A DNA stretch of 64,000 nucleotides from Phytomonas francai. Its lineage: Eukaryota; Euglenozoa; Kinetoplastea; Trypanosomatida; Trypanosomatidae. Of the stretch, positions 28,401 through 37,163 are shown piece after piece. Below the pieces are notes generated by a model, which searched no databases, was not told the origin of the DNA, and saw only the letters and a list, made by a program, of their open reading frames with translations. A program made the position numbers and the translations under genes. The stretch spans positions 710,283 to 774,282 of the forward strand of contig MJCC01000006.1 of NCBI GenBank assembly GCA_001766655.1. Direction: 5' to 3'. Each line of letters starts with the position of its first letter. The stretch's first letter is position 1.

Positions 28401-29800
28401 ATCTAGCATATTTTTCCACGATTGTGAACATCGATGAATCGCGGGAATCCGAGTTGATATCTTTCTGTGAGTCTATGGAGTCTGTATACAGCAATATAGG
28501 CGGTGCTGCGTCTTGGAAGACCGCGACGCACATCCTGCAAAACCCACTACAACACCCGCTGCATGCTGTAGTCGAGGGCATTCGTCTTGTGTGTTTGCAT
28601 ATTTTGCTCTTTGCCAATTGCGGTGGGACTGACAGAATCCATTTCGAGGATTCCGGGTCGATGTCCGCTCCGGGAGCGGGAAATGCGTGTCATGATGAGA
28701 GTGCCAAAGAACCACGCAGTGGCGGCTTCGGCGACAAACATGTCCTGTTGTCTGTTGTGGAGGCTTTTTTTTGTGTCTGGAAGGACTGTGGTGGTGAAAC
28801 CAAGGGTGAGAACCTGATTTTAGCGGATGCAGCACTTAGAACCCCGATAGCTGTGGTTGACAGCGTTTCCCGATTAAGTGATGCAGCACCTGGCTCGATG
28901 TTGGCGCGTCTTCTCTTGCTTGTTTATCTTACCTTGCAGCGCTACTTTTTGCACAATCGTGATGAGAGCAGAGCTTATTGCCAACACAGCGATTTCAACC
29001 ACGATCCTATTCACATGGCGTTTCGTTCGCTAAGGGCGCTATTCCTACTTCAGGATTCCGGTGCGTCACTGGGGCGGGTTGTGACGTCATTCGACGTAGT
29101 CAAGCTCGACAGGGGGCGCGGCGACACGTGTGATGCTGGGGCCGCACCGGACCTGTTGAGGGCTCGTTTTCACTGCGCGGTCCATGATCTTAACTCGGAG
29201 AAGCTAACGCGTTGGGAGTTGGCTGAGAGGTTACGGGAGCTCGTCGCCGCAACGCACACTCCGCGCACACTCGCCAGTGTTGCAACGTGGCATTGGGTGG
29301 GGACGCCTGCGGCTGTGCGACGCGCCATGCGGGCCCTAAAGGAATTATCAACGCTCCCTGAGGAGGCAAAGGAGACGTATTACTTTTTGTTGCCCTGGAG
29401 CACACTGGCGCTTAGCCAGCACCCATTGCGGCTCTACGACGAAAGTGGGCAGTCCGTGAGGGCCGCGGAGCTGTTCGAGCAGGAGCTGCAGTCTTTCCTA
29501 GAGTCTCCGAGTAGTGCTCTAGATCACGACATAGCGCGGGGAGAGGCGCTTCCAGGTGTGAGGGTTGTGATGCGGTTTGTGAGTGCGATGGAGGAAATAC
29601 AACACTTCGGATTGTTCAGTGAGAAGGGAAAATGCACACAGGCCGTTATGTTTCTTGCGGACGATATCCAGGTGGTTAGTGCAGAGACCGCGCTTGAGGA
29701 GGGTATGCGAGCTTGGCAGAAAGGCCCTACAGAGGAGCGTGGTGGAGTGAATTCAGTGGGGGCCAAGGACGAGGAAGGGGAATATGATGGCTTGGATTGA
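25493..29800 (+). CDS. Large orphan protein, 1435 residues, probably mitochondrial
   Basis: I do not recognise a family. The first 60 residues are rich in Arg, Phe, Leu and Ser with hardly any acidic residues (MYRLQTRVRDNLPRVVF, then SSRGFFRRSRSLSC), typical of a mitochondrial targeting sequence. The rest is a mix of leucine-rich helical segments (for example LARLLLLVYLTLQRYF near 1140) and polar low-complexity linkers, without transmembrane helices or known catalytic motifs. The C-terminus is acidic (EEGEYDGLD). Length and style resemble the many large kinetoplastid-specific proteins of mitochondrial RNA processing and mitoribosomes, often made of helical repeats. That is an inference from appearance only. 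The ATG is the second of two closely spaced ones (25489, 25493); the first is out of frame. Confidence 0.8.
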   Translation: MYRLQTRVRDNLPRVVFTNHFVNLFRFDACSSRGFFRRSRSLSCVLLPGTHRNYGKQNRVGRGRSTETLGSSSPSLSSFSTRVRELLLKFPKVPKVENYSNALPNHAGEERREMLIREQQASEEDLLMWLAATPSTSPASALHPLLCLRVLERLGYAVYRRPDALEGDSFNFSDSTAPSLATTSLGRTSQYSNPFLFSGDALRFEGWLSRHAHLSLATSPLQLRNIAENVLGPLESLMGDSSKKLKPHPQVAPVIHIALEWWCTLPCSSRLPADSWMPQLANFYSFSTAKLRQSDEGQPYKSHMDTRSPPIAFLLPYFIEKVRSINPHEVCSSYNSRSGGDDASIIEGNGRVSSTKQVHRALVHLFAFFLIASSSANLEGVVDEHSAQGDNMMVNRNEVRVLTTRSQKHQSISPTQEAFLLTCTTTQDGREFTLPVITLRDSLLANVLFWQGTSPLLALPLVARSLCTAAVLLFSFNGSRPSGVEVLTSDTVSVEEKCELSRGKRENEAVNEQDLFPESFTSSKQHICNCSMTLQISIPDDDTFRKLLLRLSSAIAEPAVFDSTTLRAREDPCGDEFEAYKIVSLIEPIVSFGHQVSDPQLTRSTVRVSSNLAHEIYDQDPVRFTTDKSCTNNRTAKSDISTPLRLINPLHDYLFGTYAEQAPFSTSCLDAAGPSSDTHKLERALRLSFVGVVNVLTAVLEHFERSRKESCCAAAAYRMLNSRYGGNASYADTQSDNKAQLRYTEFGQITSDSFTLLREKQRVHALKEICELLLNHARTSLHQQQPPRRYASECSEAPGIKHSNEGKQGCIERWFPDVSVVQQEAILRRMCGACRALVRVVMEEKRCSLILEGPEGAVVNAGGASYSLPSEDDNSTRMLSSGDSLQQNRKVFAEVLRNTAFRILEPSLWRYYTNCNEFEPQHLSFPTLQAICQGWASTSQTLRKTMSARLAKTVISSTLNSFSPATRAADLAYFSTIVNIDESRESELISFCESMESVYSNIGGAASWKTATHILQNPLQHPLHAVVEGIRLVCLHILLFANCGGTDRIHFEDSGSMSAPGAGNACHDESAKEPRSGGFGDKHVLLSVVEAFFCVWKDCGGETKGENLILADAALRTPIAVVDSVSRLSDAAPGSMLARLLLLVYLTLQRYFLHNRDESRAYCQHSDFNHDPIHMAFRSLRALFLLQDSGASLGRVVTSFDVVKLDRGRGDTCDAGAAPDLLRARFHCAVHDLNSEKLTRWELAERLRELVAATHTPRTLASVATWHWVGTPAAVRRAMRALKELSTLPEEAKETYYFLLPWSTLALSQHPLRLYDESGQSVRAAELFEQELQSFLESPSSALDHDIARGEALPGVRVVMRFVSAMEEIQHFGLFSEKGKCTQAVMFLADDIQVVSAETALEEGMRAWQKGPTEERGGVNSVGAKDEEGEYDGLD

Positions 29801-30170
29801 TTTTTCACGTTGTTGTGAAGCAAGTATGTGCATCATATAAAGACTCATGTTGTACGCACGACTGTGTTTTTCCTTCACAGCCTTCGTTAATTTTGGTGAC
29901 AGGAATCGTGAGAATGATACTAAATTACACCAAATAACCTCCCTGCAAGCGTATCATTCATGCATGCTGATTTTTGGTTGGGGTAGGGCACAACTCTGAC
30001 TGAGTTTTCGTTCGAGTGCCTGTGGCAGGGGTGCTTAATAATGAGGTGGGGAAATACTCATCAGGGGGGGGGGGGGGGAGTGTGTTTCATGAACAGATCA
30101 CTTTCCGTATGCATATATAAATATTATATATTTATCAATCTCCTCAAGGCATTCTTTTTTTAGTTATCGT
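29801..30170 (+). other. Spacer with G15 run and acceptor
   Basis: Contains a run of 15 Gs (30064-30078) and a T tract ending in TTTTTTAG with AG at 30162-30163, only 8 bases before the LYR gene ATG. Confidence 0.5.
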
Positions 30171-31127
30171 ATGAAGCGGATTAGGTTTCTGCTCCTCAAT
30201 TCTCATGGCCAAGATGGTAGCCGCAAGAAACGTGCCGGTTTGTTGCCTAGTTTTCCCTCCGACACTTTGCCGAAAGTGTACCACGAGGCGGTCCGTGGTT
30301 CCATCCCACCGGGGAAAGTCGATCAAGGGAGAAGCACGGCTGGCGCCTTGGATGGGCCACACGCCTCGCCATCTTCCGCGGTGCTGGGGTTTGGCGGTGC
30401 AGTACTGTACTCGGAATGGAGTAACCCACGGGAGTTCACCAGCCACGTTGGTGAGTTGGGCGTGATGAGTCAGCGAGCCGCCCAGTTGCGGGAGCAGGAA
30501 CGGCAGCTGGGGGATACGGTGCCAAGCAAGGAAAGCGAGGGAATGGGTGAGAACCAACCAGCCGAAAATGTGCACGAAGACACACGTAGTCTTGGAGGGC
30601 ATCATGACCATAGTGCTCGCGACGCGCACCATGTGCGGCAATCGAGGACAACTGTCTCCCCGACGAGCAGTTTCCCTAGTATGCACATTTCAACACCCCC
30701 ATCGCCCGATGGGGCGCCCTTGCTTCCGAAGCAGGACATAATTACCTCTCTGGAGCAGTTTCGAGCCCTCAAACAGCGGGCTTGGCGCAAGGCGTCGCCA
30801 GGCGGGGGGCATGCTACAGAAGGCGGCGCTGATGTTGCCGTAGGCATCTCTAAGGTAGTGGTTGCGAATAAAACGCGACCTCGATATAGTGGAGTGCAGC
30901 TTCAAATCCTGGGCCTGTATCGGCGCATGCTGAAGGAGGTGTTTCGTATGCATGACGTTGAGACGCGATCTAGCTTACGGGCATACATTCGCGGTGAGTT
31001 TGACAAAAACGTGGATGTGCCGCGAAAGCACGTTGCGAAGATTGAGTGGTGCATCAATACTGGAAAGCGTAAGCTGGAGGAGCTACAGCTTATGAATCCA
31101 AATACGAAGTTTGGCATAAAGCGATAA
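30171..31127 (+). CDS. LYR-motif protein, SDHAF1-like assembly factor with long N-terminal extension
   Basis: 318 residues. The C-terminal 80 residues form a LYR (Complex1_LYR) domain: LYR at 249-251 within QILGLYRRMLKEV, then a short helix and the stretch FDKNVDVPRKHVAKIEW. This follows human SDHAF1 closely (LSLYRDLLRA, then HAGLPRSDVLRIEY). SDHAF1 helps insert Fe-S clusters into the SDHB subunit of succinate dehydrogenase in the mitochondrial matrix; the function here is inferred from that likeness. The N-terminal 230 residues are polar, low in predicted structure and not found in SDHAF1 (about 115 residues in human). They start MKRIRFLLLNSHGQDGSRKKR, a basic start compatible with import. 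A clear splice acceptor lies 8 bases before the ATG. Confidence 0.78.
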   Translation: MKRIRFLLLNSHGQDGSRKKRAGLLPSFPSDTLPKVYHEAVRGSIPPGKVDQGRSTAGALDGPHASPSSAVLGFGGAVLYSEWSNPREFTSHVGELGVMSQRAAQLREQERQLGDTVPSKESEGMGENQPAENVHEDTRSLGGHHDHSARDAHHVRQSRTTVSPTSSFPSMHISTPPSPDGAPLLPKQDIITSLEQFRALKQRAWRKASPGGGHATEGGADVAVGISKVVVANKTRPRYSGVQLQILGLYRRMLKEVFRMHDVETRSSLRAYIRGEFDKNVDVPRKHVAKIEWCINTGKRKLEELQLMNPNTKFGIKR

Positions 31128-32316
31128 CACGGCTCAGGAGGAAGTGCATATTTAGGTAAACGGGAAAGTATGCATGTGATGGTGATGGAGTTCGCAGCTC
31201 CTTTACCTTTTTGTTAGGGATGAAGGATTTTTTCTCATTTCATCGCGCTTCCAATCCTTTCCGCTCTTAGACCTCTTCTCTCCCCTTGTTTACACGGCTT
31301 GTTTCCCTTTGAACGAACACATATGTCTACATATGTGTAAGGAGATTTCGACATCGCATTACGCGTTTCCCTTTGATATTGATTGAGCTTCATATGAGGT
31401 TAAATTAGTTTTTGTTTCCTTTTCACCCTTTTAGCAGACTCATTTGTTTTCGTAATAGGCATTGAACGGAACACAAGAAGCATCTTTTCGTATCATAAGC
31501 GCACCTCGGGGTGTCATTGGTGAAGGAGAGAGGATCAGGGGGCGGTGTGGATTGCAATCAGGCTAGAGGGGTGGGTAGGCGATAGGAGGAAATTGGTAGC
31601 AGCATAACACCGAGGCATCAGTGCCCTTTGGCGTTAATATTGTTGCTAGTTTCTTAAGGGGTGAGCGGAGGATTGAAGTCAAAAGAACTACCGACCAGGG
31701 GGAACATGCAATGCGTTTTCCATTTGTATTCTTGCAGCGTTCGACGCACAAAAAAGGTTTGCCTGCTGCACTGCCGCGGCTCGCGACGGGACTGTCCTTC
31801 TCTTGCTTAACTGAAGTTGCCTCAACGGCAACTTGGCCGAGGGTAAGGCTACAAGAACTGTGTGGATTGCGATGTTTACCTTCTACGTTGATGCAAAAGA
31901 CTGTAAACACGGTGACACGCCTTGTTCTCCGTCCCCACGAGCTCATCATGAACTACGCAGAGTTTGATCAATTCTGTCGGTGTAGTTGCAGTAGTCCCCA
32001 TTTTCACCCACTTGCCGCCCTTCGATTCGCCGCGAAAAGCATGAAGCCACTGCATTTCTTGTCTACACTTCTTCCCCAGAATGAAACCTTGTCCATGCTA
32101 AAGGGCATTGACTGCAATGTAGTCTGTTCACTCTTCTTCACTGTGCTAGTTTCAGTATTCTCTCTTTTTACCCCAACGCTACTCTTGTGTGACGGCGGAT
32201 TGTTGTCTAAGAATACCATTTTATCAGACATTTGCATAAGTAATCTTTGCAAGCGCAACTCAGATTTTTTACAAAATAATTTGACCTTCGACCCGCCTCG
32301 AGTACCTTCAGCATTT
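31128..32316 (+). other. Spacer or alternative 5' region of prolyl-tRNA synthetase
   Basis: The last 696 bases (31621-32316) are open in frame with the downstream synthetase. It contains candidate acceptors at AG 31736-31737 (TTGTATTCTTGCAG) and AG 32148-32149 and 32154-32155 (after a C/T-rich tract from 32126). No ATG occurs between 32155 and 32317, so splicing at the later site makes 32317 the first start. Confidence 0.5.
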
Positions 32317-34467
32317 ATGTCGGTTTCTGACTGCAAGGGAGAGGAGGAGCTTCTCTGTGTGCTGAAGAGCCTTGGCTACGACCTCCCCACCATCGAGCAC
32401 GAAGAGAAGAAAACGGTGGAGTCGGCGAACCTGGAGCTAGAGCGCTTCGGTGTGCCCTGCAACGGTACGATGAACATGTTCTTAAAGAGCAAGAAAAATG
32501 AATTGGTACTGATCACAGCATTGGACAAGACGACTATCAATTTAAAGCATGTAAAGACATTGACGGGAGCAAAAGAGCTGCGCTTTGCCCCACCTGATGC
32601 CTTGAGTGAGAACCTGTGCGTCGTAAGGGGCTCTGTGACGCCGTTCGCGCTTATCAACAATTTGGAAAAGAAGAACATTATCGTACTTTTGGACAAGAAT
32701 ATGATGGAGAGCGCAATACCCTTTGTACTCCATCCTTGCCGTAATGATAAAAGCACTTTGGTGATGCCTTACCAGCTGGAGGCGTTTCTGAAAAAAATCG
32801 ACTACCCTTTTAAGGTGGTTGACTTAGTCGGGAACGACCCCTCGGGTGAGGAGGGTCCTGCAGAGACGAAGCCCCTTTCAGCCGCTGTTGCTGTACCTCA
32901 TTCACAAGCACCGGCGCCGGGCGAGACGCGGCTTGGGATAAGCGCTGCCCGCGAGGAGAACTTCTCGGCGTGGTACACCGAGGTGATCAGCAAGGGCGAG
33001 ATGATCGAGTATTACGATGTGTCTGGTTGCTATATCATGCGCCCGTGGTCTTATTTTATTTGGAAGTCGGTTCAGCGTTTCTTGGGCTCTCGCATTGAGG
33101 AGATGGGAGTGGAGGACTGCTACTTTCCGATGTTCGTATCCAAATCCTGCCTGGAGCGTGAGAAGGATCATATCGAGGGGTTTGCACCGGAGGTGGCGTG
33201 GGTGACGAGGGCAGGAGAGACGGAACTGGAACTGCCTCTAGCCATTCGTCCGACCAGCGAGACAATCATGTACTCCCACTACGCTAAATGGATCCGAAGC
33301 CACCGCGATTTGCCGCTACGGCTGAACATGTGGAACAATGTGATTCGCTGGGAGTTTTCCCATCCCACACCATTCATTCGCACACGAGAGTTCCTTTGGC
33401 AGGAGGGTCACTGCGCATGGGCCACCGAGGAGGAGTGCGCGCGCGAGGTGTGGATGGTGTTGGACAACTACGCGTCTGTATACACAGACCTCTTGGCGGT
33501 GCCTGTTGTGAAAGGCATGAAAACCGAAAAAGAGAAATTCGCGGGTGCCTTCTACACCACAACCGTGGAGACTTTCATCGAGGGTATCGGCCGTGGCTGT
33601 CAGGGTGCGACAAGCCATCACTTGGGGCAGAACTTTGGAAAGATATTTGATATCCGCTTCCAGGATCCTAATAATTCTGATGGTGAACCGTTGATTCCTT
33701 GGCAGAACAGCTGGGGATTCACTACTCGTTCCATCGGTGTAATGGTGATGGTGCATTCTGACAATCGTGGGTTGGTTCTGCCGCCGCGCGTGGCCTCGGT
33801 GCAGGTAATCATCATCCCTGTCGGCATTACCAAAGACACTATGAATGAGGAAAAGGACCGGCTTCTGGAGGGTTGCAAAAAATTGCAGGAGCAGCTCAAA
33901 CGGTCTTCCATTCGCGCAAAGGTGGATTTACGTGACAACTACAGCCCTGGCTGGCGGTTTAATCACTGGGAGCTGAAGGGCGTCCCTGTGCGTGTCGAGG
34001 TCGGGCCGAAGGAGCTTGCGAACAATATGCTGTCGGTGGCCTTGCGTTACAATGGTGAGAAATGCAGGATGGCCTGGGACGATGATGTAGCCTCGAAGAT
34101 GATGGAGCTGATGGATAATATCCACGACTCCATGCTCGAGCGCGCCACCCGCATCCGCGATGAGCACCTATTTAAGATCACCGAGTGGGACGAGTTCGTG
34201 CCTATCCTCAATAAAAGGTGTATCATTCTAGCCCCATGGTGTGGCTCTGAGGCCTGTGAAGACAAGGTAAAGAAGGACAGTGCTGAGGAGTCCAAGCGGC
34301 TGTTGGCGCAGGAAGAGGTTCGCGAGGATTCCCGTGCGCCCAGTATGGGGGCAAAGATTCTGTGCATCCCATGCGAGCAGCCTGGCTCTGCCGAAAAGTT
34401 CAATTGCATATGCAAGGGATGTGAGGCATCTGGTACGAAATGGGCTTTGTTTGGCCGCAGCTATTAG
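32317..34467 (+). CDS. PRS: Prolyl-tRNA synthetase with N-terminal YbaK-type editing domain
   Basis: Charges tRNA-Pro. From ATG 32317 the protein has 716 residues. About 1-175 resemble a YbaK/ProX-type trans-editing domain (ESANLELERFGVPC, later MNMFLKSKKNELVLITAL), a fusion known from Plasmodium and kinetoplastid ProRS. A class IIa catalytic core follows: FSAWYTEVISKGEMIEYYDV, the motif 2 region with HPTPFIRTREFLWQEGH, and motif 3 SWGFTTRSIGVMVMVHSDN. After the anticodon-binding domain there is a eukaryotic-type zinc-binding tail with Cys pairs, ending LFGRSY as in animal ProRS. I chose this start because it is the first ATG after the acceptors at 32148-32155 and directly precedes the editing domain. 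The open frame continues 696 bases upstream and may supply a longer, mitochondrial isoform. Confidence 0.92.
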   Translation: MSVSDCKGEEELLCVLKSLGYDLPTIEHEEKKTVESANLELERFGVPCNGTMNMFLKSKKNELVLITALDKTTINLKHVKTLTGAKELRFAPPDALSENLCVVRGSVTPFALINNLEKKNIIVLLDKNMMESAIPFVLHPCRNDKSTLVMPYQLEAFLKKIDYPFKVVDLVGNDPSGEEGPAETKPLSAAVAVPHSQAPAPGETRLGISAAREENFSAWYTEVISKGEMIEYYDVSGCYIMRPWSYFIWKSVQRFLGSRIEEMGVEDCYFPMFVSKSCLEREKDHIEGFAPEVAWVTRAGETELELPLAIRPTSETIMYSHYAKWIRSHRDLPLRLNMWNNVIRWEFSHPTPFIRTREFLWQEGHCAWATEEECAREVWMVLDNYASVYTDLLAVPVVKGMKTEKEKFAGAFYTTTVETFIEGIGRGCQGATSHHLGQNFGKIFDIRFQDPNNSDGEPLIPWQNSWGFTTRSIGVMVMVHSDNRGLVLPPRVASVQVIIIPVGITKDTMNEEKDRLLEGCKKLQEQLKRSSIRAKVDLRDNYSPGWRFNHWELKGVPVRVEVGPKELANNMLSVALRYNGEKCRMAWDDDVASKMMELMDNIHDSMLERATRIRDEHLFKITEWDEFVPILNKRCIILAPWCGSEACEDKVKKDSAEESKRLLAQEEVREDSRAPSMGAKILCIPCEQPGSAEKFNCICKGCEASGTKWALFGRSY

Positions 34468-34955
34468 GAAAATACAGATATATTAGCGAATAAACAATAC
34501 AAGGTAATCTTACTTCGCTAAGGTATGGAAATAATGTTAGCAGCGCATGATATCAATCTTAAATTGTAAGGTTTTATTGTATAAGTACGAAAAAATGGAA
34601 GCTTTTTTCTTTATTGATAAATGCTCTAAAAACGCTTGTAAGACTTTTTCTTGTATCCCACGTTAAGGATTTATGAATTTTTTTTTAAAATTGTATTAGT
34701 ATATACACTAAAACATGATTTTACACTATTCCCCTCTGCCCCCCTCTGGCCCCCACTCATATACACGCAGGTGACCCCTGCAATTCTGTTTATTATTGCC
34801 ATTTTCCACGGCCACCCTCTTTTCCCCAATTTTCTATTCATCTGATGTACACATATATTTAAATAACTTTATTAAATCAAATAAACTTCTCTTCTTTGAA
34901 TGAAGCAAAACCCTTGATAAACCAGCATTGTGGCATACTTATGTAGAGGGCTAGC
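34468..34955 (+). other. Spacer ProRS-SET gene
   Basis: AT-rich, no gene seen. A C/T-rich tract (about 34886-34898) leads to AG near 34906, a moderate acceptor candidate for the SET gene. Confidence 0.4.
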
Positions 34956-36854
34956 ATGGGTGCGTCGAGAAGGGGCTCATCACTGCTGTTAAGGCACATC
35001 CACTACAGCCTTCCTGCACTAGCGCAAATTTACGCACGGCATGCAGGGGTGGGGAGTTCTGCGGCTAGATCGCCTGCGAAGTCGAACCCCCTGGGAGCAT
35101 CTCTATTTCCGACTGAGCCAACAACAGCAGAGGAGGGCGAACGCGTGTTGAGCTTTTTCTGTGACGAGTTGGGGATGGGTGCTGATGCCCTGTCCACCTG
35201 GCGCTTCCAGCTGCACAAGGCTATTGATCGGCGATGGGGGCCGCTTTATTCTGGCGCACCTGACAGAATGGGTGTTGCACGTGGAGCTCAGCGCCCCACG
35301 TTGTCGTCCTCGCCAGAGGCGATTCAGGCCCGGCAAGGTCTTGGAGACAGTTTTTCCGCCGGTCCGGGATCTCCCGGTCCCACGAGCGTTGATGGAGATC
35401 AAACGCTGTGGCTCATGCCACGGGCGGCGGACGCAGAGTTTATCAACAGTTGCCGCTTCAATTTGAAGGCTGTCATTTCACCGTTCGTCAGCCTCAGTCC
35501 ACATGGTAATTTGACAAGGTCTGCCGCGATTGACGCATCGCAGTCACCACCGCGAACCTACTCGCAGTCCAGCCGATTCTGCGCAACCAGACACATACCC
35601 GCTGGCATGTTTGTGCTGAGCATCCCAACCGAGGCGGCATTCTTTGCGGACCCGCCCCGCGCGACGGATCCGCTGCTCAATTATTTTATCCACTTGGAGG
35701 ATCTGGCTGGTCAGTTGATCGCAGTTTCCGACGATCCGACGGCGCCGCACTTCGGGTACGTGCAGTATCTGAAGGAAAGCACCGTACCCGTGAGAAACTT
35801 GCCCTTTATATCGCGTGAGGAGGTGATGGGATTGCTGGAGATCACAACGATGACGGGAAAGCAAGCGTCTGGTTCGCTGTTTGCACCATTTCCCACCTCC
35901 GAGGCAGCAAGCGTTTCACAAGAGAACAATCCGGAACGGCGCGCAGCCCCGATACCTATGAGCCCCGCGCTTAGTCTGTGGGATTTTTTTCATCACGATA
36001 TGAAAGGTGAGCCGCTTAGCCCATACGTGCGAGAGAAGCTCGGCTTCGCGTCTACGCTTCCATCCGGCAGTGGTGGTAGCACAGCAGTCAAACCGACAAA
36101 ATGTGCTATTGGAGAAGCGGAGTATGCGTGGTGGATAAGCCTGGTCCTCTCTCGCCGGGAGGGGTGTGCAACGTTGATTCCTCTCATCGACAAACTCAAT
36201 CACAGTCCGTTGCCTAACACGTACTTCACGATGAGCACGCCTAGCTCGTTCTGCGGTATTGATGTTCTGGATAACCTGTTCGCCGGTGTACCGCTGGACT
36301 TGCTATACCACCCCTACGTGCATGTGTTTACAATACGGGATGTGCAACCTGGCGAGGAGCTAACCCTGTGCTATTCTTCCGCGCCGGACGGCGTGTATCG
36401 TCCAAGCTCGAGTGCTGCGTTGCCTCGCAAGCCGTCCTTCCTTGAGAGAAGCAGCGGCGAGGGCTCGAGTTTGACTCCACAGCGGAGGGGGGAAGAGATT
36501 GACAGCGTGGGATCGAGACCGATGCCGTGTGGCCGCTTACAAGAGAGCCTTTACGAGCAAGCCCTTGACGAGCTTTTCGAGGAAGGCGTGGGGGGGACGC
36601 CGGGGCAGGCCCTGCAGGTGCCAGGCGGCGGGGGGGACCTTCACACCCCGGCCCGTCGCCACCTGCACCCTGGGCCGCAGCTGGTGCAGACCCCCGAGGG
36701 CCGGGCTGCTTGGCATCTGCAATGGGGCTTTGCACCGCCTGTTGACGCGGTCTACAGCGCGTCCGATCTGAGGGAAATAGGTGCGCTAGTGGCGGAGCGG
36801 AGGGTGGATTCCAGGAGTCTTTTGTTCCCCCCTTTACCCACCGCCCACGGATAG
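34956..36854 (+). CDS. SET-domain protein, RuBisCO-methyltransferase/SETD3-like
   Basis: 632 residues, a likely protein-lysine (or histidine) methyltransferase. The N-terminus MGASRRGSSLLLRHIHYS is basic and could direct it to mitochondria; Gly2 and Ser4 are also compatible with modification. The SET signature is split as in RuBisCO LSMT/SETD3/SETD6: an N-terminal SET part near 210-240 (CATRHIPAGMFVLSIPTE), a long inserted helical region, then LIPLIDKLNHSPLPNTY with N415-H416 and GEELTLCYS with Y473. The conserved NH and tyrosine needed for SAM binding and catalysis are present. The C-terminal 160 residues are Gly/Pro-rich and do not show a clear substrate-binding domain. The substrate cannot be predicted. 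Confidence 0.82.
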   Translation: MGASRRGSSLLLRHIHYSLPALAQIYARHAGVGSSAARSPAKSNPLGASLFPTEPTTAEEGERVLSFFCDELGMGADALSTWRFQLHKAIDRRWGPLYSGAPDRMGVARGAQRPTLSSSPEAIQARQGLGDSFSAGPGSPGPTSVDGDQTLWLMPRAADAEFINSCRFNLKAVISPFVSLSPHGNLTRSAAIDASQSPPRTYSQSSRFCATRHIPAGMFVLSIPTEAAFFADPPRATDPLLNYFIHLEDLAGQLIAVSDDPTAPHFGYVQYLKESTVPVRNLPFISREEVMGLLEITTMTGKQASGSLFAPFPTSEAASVSQENNPERRAAPIPMSPALSLWDFFHHDMKGEPLSPYVREKLGFASTLPSGSGGSTAVKPTKCAIGEAEYAWWISLVLSRREGCATLIPLIDKLNHSPLPNTYFTMSTPSSFCGIDVLDNLFAGVPLDLLYHPYVHVFTIRDVQPGEELTLCYSSAPDGVYRPSSSAALPRKPSFLERSSGEGSSLTPQRRGEEIDSVGSRPMPCGRLQESLYEQALDELFEEGVGGTPGQALQVPGGGGDLHTPARRHLHPGPQLVQTPEGRAAWHLQWGFAPPVDAVYSASDLREIGALVAERRVDSRSLLFPPLPTAHG

Positions 36855-37163
36855 GCCAGGGTTGCAGCCATAGGAGGCGCTATCGTTACAAATCTTATGA
36901 ATCTTTTTTAAAAGGGCAGATTTGTGCAGGATCAAACTGAATTTTCTGTCAATATTCTCCCTCTCTGTCCCAAATTACGTTTCGTTATTTTGACACACAC
37001 TGTTGGAGCAAACGGTTTTACTTGCTTTTATCCCGTGTATGCGTTGGGACTAGAATACTGTGCGTCTTGTACCTTTTCTTTCTTAGAAAGCAATTAGTAC
37101 ATACATCCAAGGCAAAGAGGTTCTGCGTATTGCGTGAGGCATCGGCCCCAACATACTCTGTTA
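36855..37163 (+). other. Spacer SET gene-PIH1 gene
   Basis: AT-rich; a pyrimidine tract (37070-37083) ends with AG at 37085-37086, a good acceptor 78 bases before the PIH1 gene ATG. Confidence 0.5.
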
